A stretch of 13,203 nucleotides of DNA from DATLZC01 sp037444005 (GCA_037444005.1 JBBING010000061.1:1-13203); one strand, 5' to 3'; positions 1-7,326 are shown, counted from the first letter of the stretch. Numbers and translations: made by a program. The notes: generated by a model from the sequence alone, not told the origin.

Positions 1-50
1 GGCATACTCCACCACACCAAGCCTTCCCTACCATGAATCTTTGAGACGCC

Positions 51-64
51 GTCCGACGTCGGAC
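51..64. promoter_or_regulatory. 14-bp perfect palindrome upstream of the amidase operon
   Basis: The sequence GTCCGACGTCGGAC is a perfect palindrome lying 27 bp upstream of the candidate -10 box of the amidase gene. Its position (about -53 to -40 relative to the inferred transcription start) suits a dimeric regulator site. It could equally be the tail of an upstream gene's terminator or chance in GC-rich DNA. No cognate regulator is visible next to it. Confidence 0.25.
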
Positions 65-91
65 CCAGTGGCGGCGACGCTCCAAGCGGCG

Positions 92-97
92 TAGAAT
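92..97 (+). promoter_or_regulatory. candidate -10 box (TAGAAT) of the amidase operon
   Basis: TAGAAT lies 38 bp before the amidase ATG, giving an inferred start near 104 and a leader of about 30 nt that includes the GAGGAG ribosome site at 123-128. The -35 region is poor (no TTGACA-like hexamer at 17-18 bp), so an activator or weak expression is possible. Confidence 0.35.
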
Positions 98-135
98 CGG
101 CTTCGACCCCGCATCGTGACCCGAGGAGACCGACG

Positions 136-1539
136 ATGACCCCGTGGATGCGGGACGCCTCTTCCCTGGCTGACGCCGTACGGCGGGGCGAGGTCCGCGC
201 GGCGGATGTTCTCGAAGCCTCGCTCGAGGCCATCGCCCGCTCGCGGCTGAACGCCATCGCCCATCTCGACGCCGAGGGCGCCCGCCGCCGCGCGGAAGAA
301 ATCGACGGCGAGGTGCGGTCAGGCAAGGACCCCGGCCCCTTCGCTGGCGTGCCGATGCTGGTCAAGGACCTGGAGGACGTGGCGGGCATGCCGACCACCG
401 ACGGGTCCATCGTGTTCAAGGATCGCGTCGCCACGGTCGACTGCACCCATGTCGCGCGCCTCCGGGCGACGGGAGCGGTCATCGTCGGGAAGTCGACCGT
501 CCCCGAGTTCGGCCTGGTGGCATACACGCGGACGAAGCTGTTCGGCACGACCCGGAATCCGTGGAACCTCGAGCGCACGCCCGCCGGGTCTTCGGGCGGC
601 TCGGCGGCGGCCGTGGCGGGAGGACTGGTTCCCATCGCCACCGCGACGGACGGCGGGGGCTCCACGCGCATCCCGGCGGCGTACTGCGGCCTGGTGGGGC
701 TCAAGGGCACCTTCGGCCGCATCCCGCGTGGTCCGCGCGCCGCCTACGGCCAGCTCACCACCGTCAAGGGGTGCGTCTCGCGGAGCGTGCGCGACACCGC
801 GCGCTGGCTGGACGTGACGTGCGGATACGACCCGCGCGACCCCTTTAGCCTGCCGCGCGTGGAAGGCTGGGAGGCGAACCTCGGCCGCCGGTCTCTGCGA
901 GGCCTGAGAGCCGCCGTCGCGCCCAATCTCGGCAACGCCGTCGTCCACCCCGAAGTCGAGCGCATCGTCACGGAGGCCGCCGACGCGCTCATCGAGGCCG
1001 CAGAACTGGAGCGAGTCGACCTCGAGGTCCGGGTGCCGGAGAACGGCATCGCGTGGGCGCGGGCGGGCTTGCCGGCGCTCGTGGCGGAGCTGAAGGGCCG
1101 CTGGCCCGAGTGTAAGGACGACCTGACCCCCGAAATCCGGCTCGCGATGGAGTTCGCCCCCTCATACCGCGCCTGGCACGCCGCGCAGGTCGAGGAGTTC
1201 CGCATCGAGATGAACGAAGCGATGGCGGACCTGTTCGAGCGGATCGACCTGCTGTTCTGCGCCACGAGCCCGATGGAGCCGTTCGCGGCGGAGGGCCCCA
1301 TGCCGGACCACGTGGGTGAGGTGAAAGTCAGCCCCTACAACGCCGGCGCGCTCACGATCCCGGGGAGCATTTCGGGCTACCCCGCCATCTCGATTCCCGC
1401 GGGGCTCACGAGCTCGGGGCTTCCGGTGGGACTCCAGGTGTACGCCCGGCGGCACGAGGACGCCCTCCTGCTGGACCTCGCGCTGGTGATGGAGCGCGTC
1501 CGGCCGTGGCCACTGGTGGCGCCGGGCGCGCCCGTGTGA
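136..1539 (+). CDS. amidase signature (AS) family amidase
   Basis: Predicted hydrolase of C-N amide bonds (467 aa, normal for the family). The AS catalytic triad is visible: Lys77 in the PMLVKDL segment as general base, Ser152 in the AGSSGGS motif as the cis-serine, and Ser176 in DGGGSTRIPA as the acyl-enzyme nucleophile. The 24-residue spacing between the two serines is the family's usual value. The C-terminal part has the typical PGSISGYPAISIPAG stretch near the substrate pocket. The ATG start is supported by GAGGAG seven bases upstream. No signal peptide is apparent, so it is probably cytosolic. Substrate cannot be read from sequence: AS enzymes act on simple amides, N-acylamines, peptides, cyclic imides or nylon-type oligomers. 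It is not GatA by context, since no gatB or gatC is nearby. It is followed after 20 bp by the PLP enzyme, suggesting a shared pathway. Confidence 0.93.
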   Translation: MTPWMRDASSLADAVRRGEVRAADVLEASLEAIARSRLNAIAHLDAEGARRRAEEIDGEVRSGKDPGPFAGVPMLVKDLEDVAGMPTTDGSIVFKDRVATVDCTHVARLRATGAVIVGKSTVPEFGLVAYTRTKLFGTTRNPWNLERTPAGSSGGSAAAVAGGLVPIATATDGGGSTRIPAAYCGLVGLKGTFGRIPRGPRAAYGQLTTVKGCVSRSVRDTARWLDVTCGYDPRDPFSLPRVEGWEANLGRRSLRGLRAAVAPNLGNAVVHPEVERIVTEAADALIEAAELERVDLEVRVPENGIAWARAGLPALVAELKGRWPECKDDLTPEIRLAMEFAPSYRAWHAAQVEEFRIEMNEAMADLFERIDLLFCATSPMEPFAAEGPMPDHVGEVKVSPYNAGALTIPGSISGYPAISIPAGLTSSGLPVGLQVYARRHEDALLLDLALVMERVRPWPLVAPGAPV

Positions 1540-1559
1540 CTGGGGGAAGGAGCGTATCG

Positions 1560-2816
1560 ATGAAGCGCCTGCCGGAGCGGGGGTCGTCGCTCGATGAGGT
1601 GATGACGGCGCTGCGCGCGCTCGAAGCGCATGACGCCGACTACCACAATGCGCGCACGTGGAGCCTCATCTACAACGCCGGCCCCGACGTGGACGAGGTG
1701 CTTCAGGCGGCGGCCTCGCATGTCCTGCTGGAGAACGCCCTGAACCCCTTCGTGTTCCCGAGCCTGCGCGAGATGCAGCGGGACGTGGTCGCCATCGTGA
1801 ACGACCTGCTTCACGGCGACGAAGACACCGGCGGAACGATGACTTCGGGCGGCACCGAATCGATCTTCATGGCGGTGAAGACGGCTCGCGACCGGATGCG
1901 CGCCGAACGGGGCATACGCCACGGCCGTATCGTCATCCCGAAGACGGCCCATCCCGCGTTCGTGAAGGCCGCCCACTACCTGGACCTCGAATGGGTCCAG
2001 ATACCCCTGCGCGAAGACCTCCGTACACACGCCGAAGACCTCGAGCCGCTCCTCACGGAGGACACAGTGCTGGCCGTTGGTTCGGCCCCGGCTTACCCCT
2101 TCGGCATGATCGACCCGATCCCCGAGATGGCCGCGCTGGCGGCGCACCGAGGCATCCCCTTTCACGTCGACGCCTGTCTCGGCGGGCTGTTGCTGCCGTT
2201 CCTCGAACGGCTCGGCCATCACATTCCGCCGTGGGACTTCCGGGTGGAAGGCGTGACCTCCATCTCGGCCGACGTGCACAAGTACGGCTACGCCATCAAA
2301 GGGGCGTCGGTGGTTCTGCACCGCCCCAAGTCGAACCTTCGGTATCAGGTGTTCCAGTTCGCCGACTGGCCCGGCGGTCTCTACGGCACGCAGGCGTTTC
2401 TGGGCACGAAGCCCGCAGCGCCCATCGCGGCGGCATGGGCGGTGTTGCACTACCTCGGAGAGGAGGGATACCTCAGACTTGCGCGACAGGCCATGGAGGC
2501 GACGGAGCGGCTCATCGCCGGCATTCGGGCGACGCCCGGCCTCCACGTCTGGGGCGAGCCCGAAATGACGGTGCTCGCCGTCGGTTCCCACCAACGCGAT
2601 ATCTTCGCCATCGGCGACGCCCTGAACGCCAAAGGATGGCACTTCGACCGTCAGGAGAACCCGCCGGCGATCCACCTCATGGTCAGCCCGCGACACGCCC
2701 TCGTGATCGACGAATTCCTCGCGGACCTTCGCGAGGCCGTCGCCACCGCCGCCGGCTCCAGCGCGACCGTGGCGTCCTACGGAGACGACGTGCGCGCGGA
2801 AGCTGGCGGGCCGTAG
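1560..2816 (+). CDS. PLP-dependent decarboxylase/lyase, sphingosine-1-phosphate-lyase-like
   Basis: Fold-type I PLP enzyme of the group II decarboxylase / S1P lyase superfamily (418 aa). Visible motifs: TSGGTESIFMAVK (phosphate-binding loop), HVDACLGG with Asp204 contacting the pyridine nitrogen, and SADVHKYGYAIKG with Lys241 as the Schiff-base lysine. The HKYGY context and the FADWPGGLYG segment are characteristic of the S1P lyase (Dpl1) branch rather than glutamate decarboxylase. No N-terminal membrane segment is seen, as in soluble bacterial members. An in-frame ATG at 1506 exists inside the amidase gene, but the ATG at 1560 is preferred: GGGGAAGGAG lies just upstream and homology begins after it. 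Probably co-transcribed with the amidase. A C2-C3 retro-aldol cleavage of a phosphorylated amino alcohol is the family reaction; decarboxylation of an amino acid is the alternative. Confidence 0.88.
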   Translation: MKRLPERGSSLDEVMTALRALEAHDADYHNARTWSLIYNAGPDVDEVLQAAASHVLLENALNPFVFPSLREMQRDVVAIVNDLLHGDEDTGGTMTSGGTESIFMAVKTARDRMRAERGIRHGRIVIPKTAHPAFVKAAHYLDLEWVQIPLREDLRTHAEDLEPLLTEDTVLAVGSAPAYPFGMIDPIPEMAALAAHRGIPFHVDACLGGLLLPFLERLGHHIPPWDFRVEGVTSISADVHKYGYAIKGASVVLHRPKSNLRYQVFQFADWPGGLYGTQAFLGTKPAAPIAAAWAVLHYLGEEGYLRLARQAMEATERLIAGIRATPGLHVWGEPEMTVLAVGSHQRDIFAIGDALNAKGWHFDRQENPPAIHLMVSPRHALVIDEFLADLREAVATAAGSSATVASYGDDVRAEAGGP

Positions 2817-2822
2817 GCGCGG

Positions 2823-2852
2823 AAACAAGAACGCCGGCCGTGGAGGCCGGCG
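2823..2852 (-). terminator. intrinsic terminator of tRNA-Thr
   Basis: An 8-bp GC-rich stem (CGCCGGCC, 2832-2839, pairing with GGCCGGCG, 2845-2852) has a 5-nt loop. Read on the minus strand it is followed by TTCTTGTTT at 2831-2823, a fair U-tract. It lies 16 nt past the tRNA 3' end. The same hairpin follows the PLP gene stop by 15 bp on the plus strand, where no U-tract follows, so it may only weakly stop that operon. Confidence 0.65.
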
Positions 2853-2867
2853 ATTGACGTGCGCGAC

Positions 2868-2942
2868 TGGAGCCAGCGGGGGGATTCGAACCCTCGACCC
2901 GCGGTTTACGAAACCGCTGCTCTGCCACTGAGCTACGCTGGC
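2868..2942 (-). tRNA. tRNA-Thr (anticodon CGU)
   Basis: A complete cloverleaf folds on the minus strand, 75 nt including an encoded CCA (2868-2870). The acceptor stem is 7 bp (GCCAGCG with CGCTGGC) with discriminator U73. The D arm is GCTC-AGTGGCA-GAGC, the anticodon arm is GCGGT-TTCGTAA-ACCGC, and the T loop is TTCGAAT. Anticodon CGU reads ACG, so threonine. G1-C72 and C2-G71 agree with bacterial Thr identity elements. The T stem carries one A50-C64 mismatch (from t2894 and g2880). A strong own promoter and a terminator make it a single-gene unit. Confidence 0.97.
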
Positions 2943-2969
2943 TCGGGCCCGCGCGGCCGGATAAATCAG

Positions 2970-2991
2970 GACGGCGCTTCGCAGCGCCGTC
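2970..2991 (-). other. leader hairpin between tRNA promoter and tRNA
   Basis: A 9-bp perfect inverted repeat with a 4-nt loop lies in the 5' leader of the tRNA transcript, 27 nt before the mature 5' end. It lacks a U-tract, so it is unlikely to be a terminator. It may shape pre-tRNA processing or be a chance GC palindrome. Confidence 0.4.
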
Positions 2992-3009
2992 ACCCCGCGC
3001 AACCGCCTC

Positions 3010-3039
3010 AGTATAGAAACGCCTTCGGCGGCGGGTCAA
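3010..3039 (-). promoter_or_regulatory. sigma70-type promoter of tRNA-Thr
   Basis: On the minus strand TTGACC (3034-3039) and TATACT (3010-3015) are separated by 18 bp. This is the strongest vegetative promoter in the window and points at the tRNA, with transcription expected to start near 3003. Confidence 0.7.
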
Positions 3040-3054
3040 ACTCCATATCTGCGC

Positions 3055-3060
3055 TATGAT
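3055..3060 (+). promoter_or_regulatory. -10 box (TATGAT) placing the regulator gene on a leaderless transcript
   Basis: TATGAT is followed by exactly 8 nt and then the ATG at 3069, so transcription would begin within 1-2 nt of the start codon. No Shine-Dalgarno sequence precedes the ATG, which agrees with leaderless translation. No clear -35 is present. The divergent tRNA promoter overlaps this region. Confidence 0.5.
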
Positions 3061-3068
3061 GACACGCC

Positions 3069-3758
3069 ATGCAATTCGATATTCGCCACGTCCTCCTGGT
3101 TGACGCCTCCGAGGACCTCCAGTTCGTCGCGAGCGGTCTTCAAAGCGCGGGCATCACCGTGTCCGCCGCCACGCTCAAGGAGCTGCCCGCCCGCCTCGAA
3201 GAGACGGCGCCCGACGCCGTCATCGTCGCGCTCGGGCGCGACAGCGATCCGGCAGCCCTGCGCAGAATCCTCGAGGACGACGCCTTCCCGACGCGGACGC
3301 CGGCCATTGCCCTCGTGCCTGAGGATCAGCTCTCTCGATTCGACGTCACCATCGGGTTCGACGACTTCGTGGTGCAGCCAATTCGCGTGCCCGAGCTGAT
3401 CCTTCGCGTACGCCATCAGGTGTGGCTGAAGTCGGGGGGACCTCACGGCGACGTCATCCGGGCGGGCGACCTGATCATCGACCGGGGCAGCTATCGGGTA
3501 TATGTGTCCGGCCGGCCGGTCGACCTGACGTACAAGGAGTATCAACTGCTCCTCTTCCTCGCGTCGAACCCGGACCGCGTGTTCACGCGGGAGACGCTCT
3601 TGAATCGCGTGTGGGGCTACGAATTCTATGGCGGCGCCCGAACGGTCGATGTCCACATCCGCCGCATCCGCAGCAAGATCGAAGATGGGACGCACACGTT
3701 CATCGAGACCGTGCGCAACGTCGGGTACTGCTTCCGCCCGTCGCGCCCCAGTCAGTAA
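3069..3758 (+). CDS. OmpR-family regulator with degenerate receiver, GlnR-like
   Basis: Predicted DNA-binding transcription factor (229 aa). Residues 1-115 have receiver-domain layout, but the phosphorylation site is gone: Ala54 stands where Asp is expected in PDAVIVALGRD, and Gln103 replaces the conserved Lys before Pro. Residues 128-223 form an OmpR-type winged helix (DLTYKEYQLL, VFTRETLLNRVWGYEF, recognition-helix segment TVDVHIRRIRSKI, then TVRNVGY). From memory this half is very close to Streptomyces GlnR, an orphan regulator of nitrogen genes that also works without phosphorylation, though GlnR keeps the Asp. No histidine kinase is nearby. The next operon is amt-glnB-glnA, preceded by a GlnR-like operator. 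Inference: regulator of nitrogen assimilation. The alternative is a generic atypical response regulator. The start is set by the -10 box 8 nt upstream. Confidence 0.88.
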   Translation: MQFDIRHVLLVDASEDLQFVASGLQSAGITVSAATLKELPARLEETAPDAVIVALGRDSDPAALRRILEDDAFPTRTPAIALVPEDQLSRFDVTIGFDDFVVQPIRVPELILRVRHQVWLKSGGPHGDVIRAGDLIIDRGSYRVYVSGRPVDLTYKEYQLLLFLASNPDRVFTRETLLNRVWGYEFYGGARTVDVHIRRIRSKIEDGTHTFIETVRNVGYCFRPSRPSQ

Positions 3759-3770
3759 GACCTGAGCCTT

Positions 3771-3909
3771 CGAAGCGAAGGCCGGACCGCCCCGTCGACG
3801 GTCCGGCCAGATGCGCTCCCCGCAATCGAGCCGTACTGCGGACTCGGCCGAGAGGACACGCCTTGGTGGCAGGGGGAGGAGGTCCCCTCACGTAACCGCA
3901 GTACGGCCC
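3771..3909 (-). ncRNA. candidate structured small RNA antisense-oriented to amt, unknown class
   Basis: Read on the minus strand, a promoter at 3916-3945 predicts a start at about 3909. That coincides with the 5' arm of a perfect 12-bp helix (GCCGTACTGCGG at 3907-3896, pairing with 3841-3830). Inside is a second 8-bp helix (3889-3882 with 3857-3850) containing one G-U wobble that would be an A-C mismatch if the plus strand were transcribed, so the fold favours the minus strand. The 24-nt apical loop (3881-3858) is C-rich (CUCCUCCCCCUGCC) and could pair with Shine-Dalgarno sequences. A 10-bp hairpin followed by UUCGCUUCG ends the unit. I looked for SRP RNA, RNase P RNA and common riboswitch cores and saw none. 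A superficial parallel is the C-loop 6C RNA of actinobacteria, but only one C-rich loop is present. Confidence 0.4.
3780..3808. terminator. shared hairpin terminator of the regulator gene (+) and the candidate RNA (-)
   Basis: A perfect 10-bp stem (GGCCGGACCG with CGGTCCGGCC) has a 9-nt loop and lies 21 bp after the regulator stop codon. On the minus strand it is followed by TTCGCTTCG, a weak U-tract; on the plus strand no U-tract follows. A second, mutually exclusive stem (3766-3772 with 3776-3782) overlaps its 5' arm. Confidence 0.5.
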
Positions 3910-3915
3910 ATCACC

Positions 3916-3945
3916 AGCCTAGAGGCCAATAATCGGTCAAGTCAA
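3916..3945 (-). promoter_or_regulatory. promoter of the candidate small RNA
   Basis: On the minus strand TTGACT (3940-3945) and TAGGCT (3916-3921) are 18 bp apart. A second overlapping TTGACC (3935-3940) makes a tandem -35. The predicted start falls on the GGG that opens the 12-bp helix of the RNA. Confidence 0.45.
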
Positions 3946-3973
3946 GCACGGCTTCCCACGATTCTCCTCGCCG

Positions 3974-4011
3974 GTAACAGGAACGTCATCGGCGCGAAAT
4001 CTGCCTGTAAC
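3974..4011 (+). promoter_or_regulatory. GlnR-like operator: four pentamers at 11-bp spacing
   Basis: Four pentamers start exactly 11 bp apart: GTAAC (3974), GTCAT (3985), GAAAT (3996), GTAAC (4007), each pair separated by 6 bp. This matches the architecture known for actinobacterial GlnR sites (gTnAC-n6-GaAAC repeats), with imperfect middle pentamers and a different element order. It ends 10 bp before the amt -10 box and covers the -35 position, where no good -35 hexamer exists, as expected for an activator-dependent promoter. The candidate binder is encoded immediately upstream. Confidence 0.55.
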
Positions 4012-4021
4012 ACGACGCCAC

Positions 4022-4027
4022 TAGAGT
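4022..4027 (+). promoter_or_regulatory. -10 box (TAGAGT) of the amt-glnB-glnA operon
   Basis: TAGAGT lies just downstream of the pentamer array, giving an inferred start near 4034 and a leader of about 36 nt carrying GGAGGGAG (4052-4059) and AGGGAG (4061-4066). The lack of a -35 hexamer is compatible with activation by a bound regulator. Confidence 0.45.
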
Positions 4028-4069
4028 GTGGTCGCGAAGCGCCCCCAGCGTGGAGGGAGTAGGGAGAAC

Positions 4070-5437
4070 GTGGTCACAGAACTGCAGCTCAACAGCGGCG
4101 ACACGGCGTGGCTTCTCATCTCCACGGCGCTCGTCATGCTCATGACGCCGGGCCTGGCCTTCTTCTACGGCGGCCTGACCCGGAACAAGAACGTCCTGGG
4201 CACCATCATGCAGAGCTTCATCTGCCTGGGACTCATCACCGTCCTCTGGGTCATCGTGGGGTACAGCCTCGCCTTCGGCCAGGACCGACTCGGCGGCTTC
4301 ATCGGAGACCCGCGGACCTTCTTCGGCATGAAGGATGTCAAGGCGGACAATGCCATCGCGCTGGCGCCCACCGTCCCGCACCAGGCGTACATGCTCTTCC
4401 AACTGATGTTCGCCATCATCACCCCGGCGCTCATCACGGGCGCTTTCGCCGAGCGTGCGAAGTTCAGCGCCGTGCTCATCTTTCTCGGGGCGTGGTCGCT
4501 CCTCGTGTACTCGCCCATCGCCCACTGGGTGTGGGGAGGCGGGTGGCTCGCCTCCATCGGCTGGCTGGGCGACCGGGCCGCGCTCGACTTCGCTGGAGGC
4601 ACCGTGGTTCACATCAACGCCGGCATCGCGGCGCTGGTGGCGGCGGTGCTCTTCGGGAAGCGCATCGGCTTCGGGAAGGAGCCTATGGAGCCCCACGACA
4701 TCACCATGGTCGTGCTGGGCGCGGCGCTCCTCTGGTTCGGCTGGTTCGGATTCAACGCCGGTAGCGCGGTCGCGGCCTCGGGGCTCGCCTCCAACGCCTT
4801 CATGAGCACCCATATCGCGACCGCCGCGGCGGCGCTCGCGTGGACCGGGCTGAGCTGGGTCTTCCTGGGCAAGCCGAGCGTCGTGGGGGCGGCCGCAGGC
4901 GCCGTCGCGGGCCTCGTGGCCATCACGCCTGCGGCAGGCTTCGTCGACGCCATGCCGGCCCTCGTCATCGGCATCGGTGCGGGCACGTTCTGCTACTTCG
5001 CGGTGCGCGCGAGGGCGGCCATCGGCCTCGACGACTCCCTCGATGTCGTGGGAGTGCACGGGGTCGGCGGTATCTGGGGCGCCCTGGCCACCGGGCTCTT
5101 CGCCAGCACCGCGGCCGCGGGCTTCGGGGCCGACGGGCTGCTCGAAGGCGAACCCATGCAGTTCGTGGTGCAGCTCGTGGCCGTCGGCGTCACCATCGCG
5201 TACTCGGGCGTCGTGTCGCTCCTGATCCTCAAGGCGGTCGACTTGCTCGTGGGGCTGCGCGTGACCGAAGCCGAGGAAGCCCTCGGGCTGGACGCCAGCC
5301 AGCACGGCGAGCGCGCGTACGTCTTCGATATGGGTTCGCTCGGCGTGCCCGCGGCGGCCCCGAGCTACATGGTCGTCGACCGCGAGCAGGCGGCCCGGAG
5401 GTTCCAGGCGGCGCAGCCCGGCGAAAGCCCGGCGTAA
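4070..5437 (+). CDS. amt: ammonium transporter Amt
   Basis: Membrane channel of the Amt/MEP/Rh family conducting ammonium into the cell as a trimer (455 aa from this start). The family signature DFAGGTVVHINAG is present, with His181 as the first pore histidine. The second pore histidine is His330 in GVHGVGGIWGALATG. The hydrophobic segments are consistent with 11 transmembrane helices, beginning with DTAWLLISTALVMLMTPGLAFF. The C-terminal tail (VTEAEEALGLDASQHGERAY) is the usual cytosolic segment that communicates with PII. A longer reading from GTG 4028 is rejected because that codon abuts the -10 box; GTG 4070 follows purine-rich ribosome sites at 4052-4066. First gene of the operon, with 13 bp to glnB. 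Probably induced under nitrogen limitation by the adjacent GlnR-like protein. Confidence 0.95.
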   Translation: MVTELQLNSGDTAWLLISTALVMLMTPGLAFFYGGLTRNKNVLGTIMQSFICLGLITVLWVIVGYSLAFGQDRLGGFIGDPRTFFGMKDVKADNAIALAPTVPHQAYMLFQLMFAIITPALITGAFAERAKFSAVLIFLGAWSLLVYSPIAHWVWGGGWLASIGWLGDRAALDFAGGTVVHINAGIAALVAAVLFGKRIGFGKEPMEPHDITMVVLGAALLWFGWFGFNAGSAVAASGLASNAFMSTHIATAAAALAWTGLSWVFLGKPSVVGAAAGAVAGLVAITPAAGFVDAMPALVIGIGAGTFCYFAVRARAAIGLDDSLDVVGVHGVGGIWGALATGLFASTAAAGFGADGLLEGEPMQFVVQLVAVGVTIAYSGVVSLLILKAVDLLVGLRVTEAEEALGLDASQHGERAYVFDMGSLGVPAAAPSYMVVDREQAARRFQAAQPGESPA

Positions 5438-5450
5438 GGGAGATCGTGGC

Positions 5451-5792
5451 ATGAAGAAGATCGAAGCCATCATCCGCCCCGAAAAACTCAACGACGTCAA
5501 AGACGCGCTCGCCGCGGCAGGCATCGTGGGACTCAACGTCATGCAGGTGACGGGGCGAGGCGTGCAGAAGGGCATCGTGCACTCGGGACGCGGCGGCGAA
5601 GCCTATGCGGTGGACATGCTGCCCAAGGTCAAGGTCGAGACCGTCGTCCACGACAACGCGGCCGAGCGGGTGGTCCAAACCATCCTAAAGGCGGCGTGGA
5701 CGGGCAACATCGGCGACGGGAAGATCTTCATCCTCCCGGTCGAAGACGCCGTCCGGGTGCGCACGGGCGAGCGCGGCGACATCGCCGTCTGA
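5451..5792 (+). CDS. glnB: nitrogen regulatory protein PII
   Basis: Small trimeric signal protein that senses ATP/ADP and 2-oxoglutarate and gates Amt or controls glutamine synthetase (113 aa). It has the N-terminal MKKIEAIIRPEKLNDVKDAL, the T-loop region 37-55, VDMLPKVKVETVV, and the C-terminal PII signature TGNIGDGKIFILPVEDAVRVRTGE. The T loop is one residue longer than in E. coli GlnB: R47-G48-G49-E50 align, then an extra Ala51, so Tyr52 is the counterpart of the uridylylated Tyr51. Whether it can be modified is uncertain, and no GlnD gene is in view. ATG is preceded by AAGGGAGA. Because it directly follows amt it could as well be called glnK. Confidence 0.95.
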   Translation: MKKIEAIIRPEKLNDVKDALAAAGIVGLNVMQVTGRGVQKGIVHSGRGGEAYAVDMLPKVKVETVVHDNAAERVVQTILKAAWTGNIGDGKIFILPVEDAVRVRTGERGDIAV

Positions 5793-5793
5793 A

Positions 5794-5841
5794 CGGAGCG
5801 AATCGCGCCCGTCCGGGGCTGGCGGGCGTGCGGAGCGAATC
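5794..5841 (+). repeat. 11-bp direct repeats flanking a hairpin in the glnB-glnA spacer
   Basis: CGGAGCGAATC occurs at 5794-5804 and again at 5831-5841, 37 bp apart. Between them CGCCCG (5806-5811) can pair with CGGGCG (5823-5828). The second repeat ends 9 bp before the glnA ribosome site. It may be an RNA processing or attenuation element tuning glnA relative to amt-glnB, or a regulator's paired half sites. Confidence 0.35.
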
Positions 5842-5862
5842 CATGGTGGAAGGAGGTTTACG

Positions 5863-7296
<1,434 letters not shown>

Positions 7297-7326
7297 GTGC
7301 TGGGGGCTGCGTCGGAGTACTGGTAA

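Noticed and set aside
1377..3002. Long minus-strand open frame of 541 codons opposite the PLP gene
   Set aside because: Typical high-GC shadow frame: rich in Arg, His, Val and Gly, no motifs, and it spans the tRNA and several plus-strand signals.
3700..3891. Minus-strand open frame of 63 codons over the candidate small RNA
   Set aside because: It has no ribosome site, Arg/Gly/Pro-rich composition and runs antisense into the regulator gene. The DNA is better explained by RNA structure.
3830..3907. 12-bp inverted repeat considered as ends of a MITE-like element
   Set aside because: No target-site duplication flanks it, and a promoter and terminator frame it as a transcription unit instead.
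3811..4062. Plus-strand open frame of 83 codons in the regulator-amt gap
   Set aside because: It crosses the pentamer array and the amt -10 box, has no family resemblance and no ribosome site.
3986..5575. Long minus-strand open frame of 529 codons opposite amt
   Set aside because: Shadow of the amt codon pattern (Arg/Asp/Glu/His-rich, no domain). The plus strand is clearly Amt.
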